The notes under the pieces: model-generated
Told to the model about the DNA's origin: nothing
Database searches by the model: none
Seen by the model: only the letters and a program-made list of their open reading frames with translations
Shown: piece after piece, positions 6,767 through 12,075 of the stretch
Layout: each line of letters starts with the position of its first letter
Numbering within the stretch: position 1 is the stretch's first letter
Assembly: GCA_955651735.1 (NCBI GenBank)
Contig: CATPAM010000001.1
Coordinates: 1-12,075 of the forward strand
Length of the DNA stretch: 12,075 nucleotides
Direction: 5' to 3'
DNA from: Candidatus Acidiferrales bacterium
GTDB lineage: Bacteria > Acidobacteriota > Terriglobia > Acidiferrales > UBA7541
Program-made: the position numbers and the translations under genes

Positions 6767-9223
6767 TCACGGCGCGGGCTTCAGGGTCAGAATATGCTTC
6801 CGCGAATTCACTTCGGCGAGGTCGCTGAAGGTTTGGTAGATTGGGCGGCCCTCGTACCAATAGGGAAACTGGTCGGTGTAGTGGGCGCTGCCGGGCTGGC
6901 CGGATTGGCCGCCGGGGATGAGCATGATGGACTCGTCCCAATTTCCGAGGTTGGCGACAAAACGCATGGCCGGACCGTGATGCTTGGTGGCGGCGCGCGG
7001 GCTGTAGGCGGTGCCGGATTGCGGCTTGTCGGTGATGCTCAAGAAAGTTTTCAGGAAACCCGAACGCCCGAGGGGATGCACGATGTCCAGCGCATCAAAT
7101 TGTTTCCAGGCCCAGTCCTCGGTGAGCGGCTTCTTGCTCAGTTCCATGAGGCGGGCGACGGCGCGGTCTGCGGCGGCGATGGTGAACTCGTCATAGGTCT
7201 TGTATCCGACTGGGAGCCACTTCGCGGGGCGGTCGGTTAGAATTTTCTGCAAGAATGTGGTGCTTCTCCAGGAATACAGGCGTGTGTCTTTGCCGAGATA
7301 TGGTTCGAGGAGGAGGGCAATCGCGGTGAGCCGCGTTTCCTCCAGGAACGAGACTTCCGGGGAGTCTGCGTCGGCGATTCCGTTCCAGTCCTTGAGACCG
7401 TCGATCAGCTTCTTGGTGCGCGCATCTTTCGGCTGGGTGGTTTTCGCGGCGGCGGAAAGTTGATCGGCCAAGAACGCGTGGGGATAGCTGTAGGTGTCGG
7501 TTTGCACTTTGAGCATGTCCTCCGGGCGCAGGCCGCCCTTGTCGAGCAATAGATCGTAAATGCGCGCAGTGCGGTAGGGCTCCTCCCAGCGGTCGGTGAG
7601 ATATGGCTTGTAGTTGGGGCCGACGACGCGGGCGTTGGCGGTGACGATCAAGCCACTGTCGGGATTGAGCGCTTGCGGGAGTTGATCGAAGGGAAGGTAA
7701 CCGGACCATTCGTAGTCGTCGGTGTCGCCGGGGACGGGAATTTCGCCGTGACCTTTCTTGCGAATGGGCACGCGCGCGGCCATCAAGTAGCCTATGTTTC
7801 CGTCGACGTCGGCGTAGACCGCATTTTGCGCGGGGCCCCAGACACGCTTCATCACATTGCGAAATTCTTCCCAATTTCGCGCTTTGCCCATCCAGTTGTA
7901 GGTGTTGGCGAGACCTCCCGGCTCGGTGGCGGTCCAGCGCAGGGCGTAAGCTTTGTCGGTGTCGCGGCGCACGACTGAACCGTGGCGGGTCACCAAAACT
8001 TTCAGGTGTTCGTCGGGGCCGCCCTTCACGCGAATCGTTTCGTCGTAGACTTGCGCTTTGGTCCATGCGCCGCGCACGCGGTATTCGTCGGGAGCGGCAG
8101 GGTTGAAGGTCTCGACGTACAAGTCCTGCACATCGGCGCCGTTGTTGGTGAATCCCCAGGCGATGCGATCGTTGTGGCCGATGATCACGAGGGGTGCGCC
8201 GGGCAAAGCGAAGCCTTTGACGTTCCAGCCCGGCGCGGTGACGTGAACTTCGTACCAGATTGGCGGCAGGTTTAGCTCCAGGTGCGTGTCGTTGGCGAGC
8301 AGCGGCTTTCCGGTTGAGGTGTGCGCGCCGTTGACAACCCAGTTGTTGCTTCCCAAGCCGCGGCGAATTTCGTGTTGCATATCGAGCAAGGAATCGCGGA
8401 CATTTACGGCGAGGGCCGAGGTCAGGTCTGGAGATGGACCCGCGGGATCGGCGTCGGCGGCGCGAGCCTTGAGCACCGCGTCCGGTTCCATGTCATCGTC
8501 GTCCTCATTGTCCTCGTCGATCTGCACGCGGGTGCGTTGCGAGCCGTCATTCGGAACGTTGGGATCGCCGATTACGAAATGATCCATGGGGGCCTCGGGT
8601 GAGAAGAGCTCTTTGGCGCGCTCGGGGCCGACGCGCGCTTCCACGGCAGCGCGGTCCAATTCGCGTTCCCATGTGTTTGTAAGCGTGCGGTACATGTAGG
8701 CGGAGATGGTGAGGCTGTCGGCGGCTTGCCAAGGCTGAGGTTTGTATTTCAGGAGGGAGAACTCGAGCGGCAGATGAGTGCCATGCTGGTCGATGAAGCG
8801 ATTCACGCCGCGGGCGTAGGCTTCCATGATGACGCGCGAGTCTTTATCCATCAGGTCGAGGTCACGCTCGGCGGCTCGGCCAAATTGCATGGTGCGGAAG
8901 TCTTTGTCGATCGCGAGGGTGGTTTGGCCGAGTATCTCGGAGAGCTGGCCGCGGGCGACGCGCCGAAGTAGATCCATCTGCCAAAGGCGGTCCTGGGCCA
9001 TGACGTAGCCTTGTGCCTCGGCCACATCTTCGACGGAATCGGCGCGAATGTGCGGCACGCCCCAGCGGTCGCGATCCACGGTTACTTCTTTCTGCAGACC
9101 GGGCAGCACGGCGCTGCCGTCTAACTGCGGCAGCGGCTGGTAGACCAGCCACCAAATGAGAGCGCCTCCGAGAATCAGAACAATCCCAAAGAGCCAAAAC
9201 AGAATCCGCAAAATCGTTCGCAA
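6767..9223 (-). CDS. penicillin acylase family (peptidase S45) amidohydrolase
   Basis: An 818-residue Ntn-hydrolase precursor. Residues 6-28 form a hydrophobic helix (signal peptide or membrane anchor, no lipobox), placing the enzyme in the periplasm or at its membrane. The alpha-chain signature R-D-R-W-G-V-P-H-I-R is at 51-60, with AQGYVMAQDRLWQMD at 70-84. The autocleavage site is L-G-S-N-N-W-V-V with predicted nucleophile S292. It is followed by N-D-T-H-L (H314, position beta-23, histidine as in acyl-homoserine-lactone and cephalosporin acylases) and GHNDRIAWGFTN at 349-360. Family members hydrolyse amides such as beta-lactam side chains, N-acyl-homoserine lactones or acyl-peptides; the substrate here cannot be named. 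An unusual acidic stretch (D236-D244) lies in the presumed spacer between alpha and beta chains. The start is TTG, supported by AAGGGG five bases upstream. It lies 73 bases downstream of the CHAD gene, on the same strand. Confidence 0.9.
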   Translation of the reverse strand: MRTILRILFWLFGIVLILGGALIWWLVYQPLPQLDGSAVLPGLQKEVTVDRDRWGVPHIRADSVEDVAEAQGYVMAQDRLWQMDLLRRVARGQLSEILGQTTLAIDKDFRTMQFGRAAERDLDLMDKDSRVIMEAYARGVNRFIDQHGTHLPLEFSLLKYKPQPWQAADSLTISAYMYRTLTNTWERELDRAAVEARVGPERAKELFSPEAPMDHFVIGDPNVPNDGSQRTRVQIDEDNEDDDDMEPDAVLKARAADADPAGPSPDLTSALAVNVRDSLLDMQHEIRRGLGSNNWVVNGAHTSTGKPLLANDTHLELNLPPIWYEVHVTAPGWNVKGFALPGAPLVIIGHNDRIAWGFTNNGADVQDLYVETFNPAAPDEYRVRGAWTKAQVYDETIRVKGGPDEHLKVLVTRHGSVVRRDTDKAYALRWTATEPGGLANTYNWMGKARNWEEFRNVMKRVWGPAQNAVYADVDGNIGYLMAARVPIRKKGHGEIPVPGDTDDYEWSGYLPFDQLPQALNPDSGLIVTANARVVGPNYKPYLTDRWEEPYRTARIYDLLLDKGGLRPEDMLKVQTDTYSYPHAFLADQLSAAAKTTQPKDARTKKLIDGLKDWNGIADADSPEVSFLEETRLTAIALLLEPYLGKDTRLYSWRSTTFLQKILTDRPAKWLPVGYKTYDEFTIAAADRAVARLMELSKKPLTEDWAWKQFDALDIVHPLGRSGFLKTFLSITDKPQSGTAYSPRAATKHHGPAMRFVANLGNWDESIMLIPGGQSGQPGSAHYTDQFPYWYEGRPIYQTFSDLAEVNSRKHILTLKPAP

Positions 9224-9228
9224 ACCGA

Positions 9229-9234
9229 CCCCTT
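9229..9234 (-). promoter_or_regulatory. ribosome binding site of the acylase gene
   Basis: On the minus strand the sequence reads AAGGGG, five bases before the TTG at 9223. This is the main reason for choosing the TTG start, which also gives a complete hydrophobic N-terminal segment beginning M-R-T-I-L-R. Confidence 0.5.
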
Positions 9235-9296
9235 AGTAGTGACGAACAGTGAGTTTAGAGGAGCCAACGGACACACGCAACCGCGCTTACCAAGCG

Positions 9297-10817
9297 TCAG
9301 TCGGAAGCGGCAGCGAAGGGGAGTTGGTTGTCGGCGGGCGAAGGGAGTGCCACGAGTTGAGGCGGCGAGGCGGGCTTCGGGATCAGCGGCTTGCCGAGAT
9401 AGGTGTCCAGCAGATGTTTTGCCGAGGCCAGACGCGCGGCGTTCTCCGCAGAATCGACAAGCCCAGGAACGTGCAGCAGCACGGCGGCGGCGGTTTTCTC
9501 GACGCGAAACCCATTGTCGCGTTCGATCTTACGCTTGCGCAACCCGCGCGCCAGTCGAACGACTCCAGCCAGCGCTCGCACGTTAGCCTGCTGGTCTTCG
9601 TGCAGTCGGGCGAAGGCGCTGTCCGTCGTCGTTTTGGGTTCGGCGCCACGGTGGTAACGAACCGTCCAGGCTAGCAGCTCCCATTCTTTGTGCGTCCAGG
9701 ACGGCGGGGCAGGCCGCTCGAGCAAGAACCGAAGTGCCGCTTTTCTGGGCGGCTTGCCCGTGCCCTTCAGGTTGATGCCGCAGAGCCGCGCTGCTCCGCG
9801 CAAAACACGCCGCATGTCTGCGTCGTCAAAGACCGGAGCAGTGTGCGCGCGGCCCAGCGCATCGAACAACGCCACCGATAAGCGAGAAATGTGCGCGGCG
9901 CGGAGAGGATGCGCATCCGCGGCGCGCGCGGTGGTGCGGAGGCGGGCAATCGCGGCTGTTTCGAGGCGCTTGCCATGCGCCAGGGCTTGTTGCCACTCGT
10001 TCCAGACGCTGTCCTCGCCGATGGCCAGCTCGCGATACTCTTGCAACCGCGCGCTGCGCTGGCGCTCGATGGTGCGTTCCCACTCCGGCTGCAGCTCGGC
10101 GGTTTCGCCGGTAGCCTTCTGCTTGATAATCACGCGCAGCACGTCAAGATCGTGCACCTCGCCCAGGATGTCCTGGAGCCGCTTCAGATTCGCGCTCCAC
10201 GCCGCGTACTGCTGTGGCAGCAGACTCTCCACTGTGTAGCGAAATTTCTTCAGTCCAATGCGAAGCCCGTGCCAGGTGGCCGGCTTGTCCGCGCGCAGGG
10301 CCTTGGCGTGTAATTCCTTCGCTTCATTCAGCCGCTCGATGGCCAGGCATTGCGCGGCGAGGCTGCCGGCGGGCACGAGGCGAACGCGCTTGCGCAGCTT
10401 GCGCTCCAGGCGCTGCCAGCTCTTCTCGTCAAACTTGCCTGCCAAGCGCAGCGCTTCCTGCAGCAGCTTAGGTTCTCTTTCCTGGAAGAAATTGTGAAGG
10501 GCGACGCGGAGCTTGTCGTTTTGCGCGCCGTGTTCGGCCACCCATTCATCCATGATTTGGGTGTCGCGCAGTTCGCCGAGCTTGCGGAAGAGCTTCTTCG
10601 GCAACCGCCGCATTTCGTGCCAGGCAGGATCGGGGTCGACTTCTCTTATGACCGCGGCGACGGAGCGGCAGCGCCGGATGGCCACGCGCAAATCGTGGAC
10701 GGCGTCTTTGTTGGGCGCAGTTTGCAGAGCGTCCAGTTCCTTGGGCACTCGCTGCATCCAATAAGTCAGACCACGATGCTCCGGGGGGTTCCCGGGAAGA
10801 GGGGAAGCGGTAGCCAT
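9297..10817 (-). CDS. CHAD domain protein with degenerate Ppx/GppA-type HD-like C-terminal domain
   Basis: The 506-residue protein begins with a CHAD domain (about 14-265), a helical domain with conserved basic residues that binds inorganic polyphosphate. Its two repeats carry the hallmark residues: A-V-H-D-L-R-V-A-I-R-R (H41, R44, R48, R49) and W-H-G-L-R-I-G-L-K-K-F-R-Y (H183, R186, K190, K191, R193), plus D-I-L-G-E-V-H-D-L-D at 216-225. Residues about 305-478 resemble the HD-like C-terminal domain of Ppx/GppA exopolyphosphatases: A-A-H-I-S-R-L-S-V-A-L-F-D-A-L, then L-A-W-T-V-R-Y-H-R-G-A. The L-H-D-I-G motif, however, reads L-C-G-I-N (345-349), so it is unlikely to be a metal-dependent hydrolase. 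No signal or membrane segment is seen; a proline-rich tail ends the protein. The ATG has AAGAGG five bases upstream (10823-10828). It is the first gene of the minus-strand run. A role in polyphosphate binding or organisation is inferred. Confidence 0.88.
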   Translation of the reverse strand: MATASPLPGNPPEHRGLTYWMQRVPKELDALQTAPNKDAVHDLRVAIRRCRSVAAVIREVDPDPAWHEMRRLPKKLFRKLGELRDTQIMDEWVAEHGAQNDKLRVALHNFFQEREPKLLQEALRLAGKFDEKSWQRLERKLRKRVRLVPAGSLAAQCLAIERLNEAKELHAKALRADKPATWHGLRIGLKKFRYTVESLLPQQYAAWSANLKRLQDILGEVHDLDVLRVIIKQKATGETAELQPEWERTIERQRSARLQEYRELAIGEDSVWNEWQQALAHGKRLETAAIARLRTTARAADAHPLRAAHISRLSVALFDALGRAHTAPVFDDADMRRVLRGAARLCGINLKGTGKPPRKAALRFLLERPAPPSWTHKEWELLAWTVRYHRGAEPKTTTDSAFARLHEDQQANVRALAGVVRLARGLRKRKIERDNGFRVEKTAAAVLLHVPGLVDSAENAARLASAKHLLDTYLGKPLIPKPASPPQLVALPSPADNQLPFAAASD

Positions 10818-10968
10818 GTATGCCTCTTAAACCGTCCGGCACCGCGGTGGGAGGCGGCCCCGACCGAACGGAACCTGACAGCCTATCCCTCCGTATTGGC
10901 GGAGTCCAGTGGGGCTGTGGAAAACTCAAGTGGCGGGCGCGCGAGCCTCATGCTATTTTCCTAATAGG

Positions 10969-11056
10969 CCCGGAGTGGCGGAACTGGCAGACGCAGCAGA
11001 CTCAAAATCTGCCGGAGCTTTGCTCTGTGTGGGTTCGACTCCCTCCTCCGGGACCA
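10969..11056 (+). tRNA. tRNA-Leu (anticodon CAA)
   Basis: A type II tRNA with the CCA end encoded (11054-11056). The acceptor stem is CCCGGAG (10969-10975) with CTCCGGG (11046-11052). The D-arm is GCGGAACTGGCAGACGC-like. The anticodon stem GCAGA/TCTGC (10996-11000, 11008-11012) surrounds loop CTCAAAA with CAA at 11003-11005, decoding UUG. A long variable arm GAGC-TTT-GCTC (11015-11025) marks the Leu/Ser/Tyr class, and the T-loop is TTCGACT (11034-11040). Two oddities are a C1-G72 end pair rather than the usual G1-C72 and a T-T mismatch in the T-stem (GTGGG/CCCTC). A TATTTT at 10954-10959 could be its -10, with no clear -35. The open frames crossing it on both sides are artefacts of the tRNA. 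Confidence 0.93.
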
Positions 11057-11222
11057 ATTCTTCAGGCTTCCTATCATCCCAAATCCCACTTGATCAGCAG
11101 AACATGTTTCTTAGGACTGTTCGTTGGCGCGAACTCGGTGGGGAGATAGCAAGCCGTGCCCTGACGCAAAGCCAAGGTTGCCACGCAGACTCTTTACTCT
11201 TCCCCGCAAGGTGGAGGAAGGG
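11057..11222. other. intergenic region between tRNA-Leu and the selenoprotein gene
   Basis: 166 bases between convergent genes with no credible ORF. An 8-base inverted repeat, GCCCTGAC (11158-11165) and GTCAGGGC (11222-11229), is followed by five T, but the 56-base spacer makes it a doubtful terminator. Nothing else is recognised. Confidence 0.35.
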
Positions 11223-12075
11223 TCAGGGCTTTTTGTCGAGGGCTGGCAAGTCTGGGGGTTGGTAATAGACTTTGCTGCCGCCGGCCTTCTGCACTTCGTC
11301 GGCGAAAGTTGTGCCGTAATCGCGCTTGGCGTCGGAGAGGGCGTAGGCCTGACGTTTGTAATTCCAGCTCTTGGGATTGAGGCGCTGGGCTTCCCTGAAG
11401 TGCGGAATGGCTTCCGTCAGGTGGCCATTTTTGTAGAGATACTCGCCCAAGCCGAACTGTGCGGCAGCGAGAACGAAATTCGGGTCATTCACGCTTAGTC
11501 TTTCGCGCAGCTTTTCCTCGCTCATCGCGTAGACGCTCTTGCCGCTTTTTTCGACCCAGTCTTTCAGCGCCGTGAGATAGGGCTCGGAGTCGAGGCCAGT
11601 GAAGGTCTTGAAGCGATCATCGACGAAGGCAACTTCATTGGAGCGCACGATTTTTCCTTCTTCGTTGATCCACACGCCGGTGGGGACGTTCACCATGTTG
11701 TAGAGCGTGGAGACGAGGTGCTTTTCGTCGATCAGGGCGGTGTAGGTTGGACTGGCGGCGGTGATCCACGGACCGGCGTCTTTCACGCCATTGGTATCCT
11801 GGGCGACAGAAATGATTTCGAAATTCTTGTCTCTTAGCTGCAGATAGATTGCTTGCCAACCTGGCAAGTCAAAGCGGCACCCTCACCAGGAAGCCCAAGT
11901 AACGAGCAGAACTTTCTTCCCACGGAAATTCGAGAGCGAGTGTAGTTTGCCGGCCATGTCCGGGAGGGTGAAATCAGGCGCCTGGAGCGAAGACAAACCC
12001 TCGCGCTGGTCCGAGCGCAGACCGAAGTACCAGGTGGCGAGCGCTTCATCGTGGGCGACGGGTTGATTCACCAAC
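11223..12075 (-). CDS. selenocysteine-containing thioredoxin-fold (TlpA/ResA/AhpC-like) protein with TPR, 5' end outside window
   Basis: One frame runs from the window end to TGA at 11223, interrupted only by an in-frame TGA at 11883-11885. Upstream it encodes the redoxin start A-P-D-F-T-L-P-D-M-A-G-K and V-L-L-V-T-W-A-S-W. Downstream it continues G-C-R-F-D-L-P-G-W-Q, then E-I-I-S-V-A-Q-D, the cis-proline site N-V-P-T-G-V-W-I-N and E-G-K-I-V-R, a complete thioredoxin-like fold. The TGA falls exactly where the N-terminal redox cysteine is expected, giving Sec-Gly-Cys (U64-G65-C66, numbered from the first full codon at 12074), one residue shorter than CxxC. A SECIS-like hairpin follows. A TPR repeat (about 200-234: L-G-E-Y-L-Y-K-N-G-H-L-T-E-A-I) precedes the tail. 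Likely a thiol/selenol oxidoreductase or peroxidase. The N-terminus, including any export signal, is beyond the window. Automated callers would split this into two pieces or call only the part from 11867 down. Confidence 0.85.
11852..11868 (-). promoter_or_regulatory. bacterial SECIS element
   Basis: On the minus strand the mRNA reads CUUGCCA-GGU-UGGCAAG, a perfect 7-bp stem with a GGU apical loop. The loop begins 21 bases after the in-frame UGA (11883-11885). Bacterial SECIS elements bound by SelB are stem-loops within the coding region just after the UGA, with a G-containing apical loop in about this distance range; the E. coli fdhF element likewise presents GGU in its loop, 18 bases after its UGA. 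The hairpin also encodes L-P-G-W-Q of the conserved fold. Confidence 0.8.
11883..11885 (-). other. recoded UGA (selenocysteine codon)
   Basis: In-frame TGA between V-T-W-A-S-W and G-C-R-F-D-L-P in the thioredoxin-fold gene. It takes the place of the catalytic cysteine codon (TGC/TGT), and the same frame continues for 219 codons after it. With the hairpin at 11852-11868, insertion of selenocysteine is the best reading. UGA as tryptophan is ruled out because neighbouring genes end in TGA and already use TGG. Confidence 0.82.

Noticed and set aside
10969..11056. Possible tRNA-Sec, given the selenoprotein nearby
   Set aside because: The anticodon loop CTCAAAA places CAA, not TCA, at positions 34-36, and the acceptor stem is 7 bp rather than the 8 bp of selC.
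11158..11234. Inverted repeat GCCCTGAC/GTCAGGGC with T5 as a terminator of tRNA-Leu
   Set aside because: The arms are 56 bases apart and the second overlaps the stop of the opposite gene, so a compact intrinsic terminator is not convincing.
10909..11265. 118-codon plus-strand frame starting M-G-L-W-K-T-Q
   Set aside because: Its central part (A-E-L-A-D-A-A-D-S-K-S-A-G) is the well-known false translation of a tRNA-Leu gene, and the frame crosses the whole tRNA.
11883..11885. In-frame TGA as a nonsense mutation (pseudogene)
   Set aside because: It sits exactly at the redox cysteine, the frame after it is intact for 219 codons with conserved motifs, and a GGU-loop hairpin lies at SECIS distance; chance decay would not place all three together.

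Overview
The window looks like chromosomal DNA from a GC-rich bacterium, most likely an acidobacterium (Terriglobia/Koribacter-like). This placement is an inference. It rests on the short palindromic repeats of the form stem-TAAA-stem followed by CCTCTAC, a CHAD-domain protein beside an S45 acylase, a selenocysteine-type TlpA/ResA-like protein, and general codon use. No 16S or other marker gene is present. Several genes end normally in TGA, so the standard bacterial code applies.

Layout. Plus strand, 1-3608: the 3' part of a hypoxanthine phosphoribosyltransferase gene, then a strong extended -10 promoter almost abutting a GAF-GAF-SpoIIE phosphatase gene, which overlaps lysA (diaminopimelate decarboxylase) by ATGA. 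From 3609 to 3827, between convergent genes, lies a cluster of REP-like hairpins. A related repeat is translated inside the N-terminus of lysA. Minus strand, 10817 down to 3828: six genes in one direction, namely a CHAD protein, a penicillin-acylase-family hydrolase, xseB, ispA, tlyA and nadK. The last four form a widely conserved housekeeping cluster (exonuclease VII, isoprenoid, rRNA methylation, NADP synthesis), here without dxs between ispA and tlyA. A tRNA-Leu(CAA) gene follows on the plus strand at 10969-11056.

The right end holds the most striking feature. A minus-strand thioredoxin-fold plus TPR protein is interrupted by one in-frame TGA exactly where the redox-active cysteine belongs (W-A-S-W-TGA-G-C-R). 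A perfect 7-bp hairpin with a GGU loop sits 21 nt downstream of that TGA, as expected for a bacterial SECIS element. I read this as one selenoprotein with a Sec-Gly-Cys active site, not two ORFs or a pseudogene. Its N-terminus lies beyond the window.

Other notable points: the CHAD protein carries a C-terminal domain resembling the HD-like C-terminal domain of Ppx/GppA exopolyphosphatases but with the H-D pair lost; the acylase has an aspartate-rich stretch just before its autocleavage site; and the GAF-SpoIIE mRNA is predicted to be nearly leaderless.
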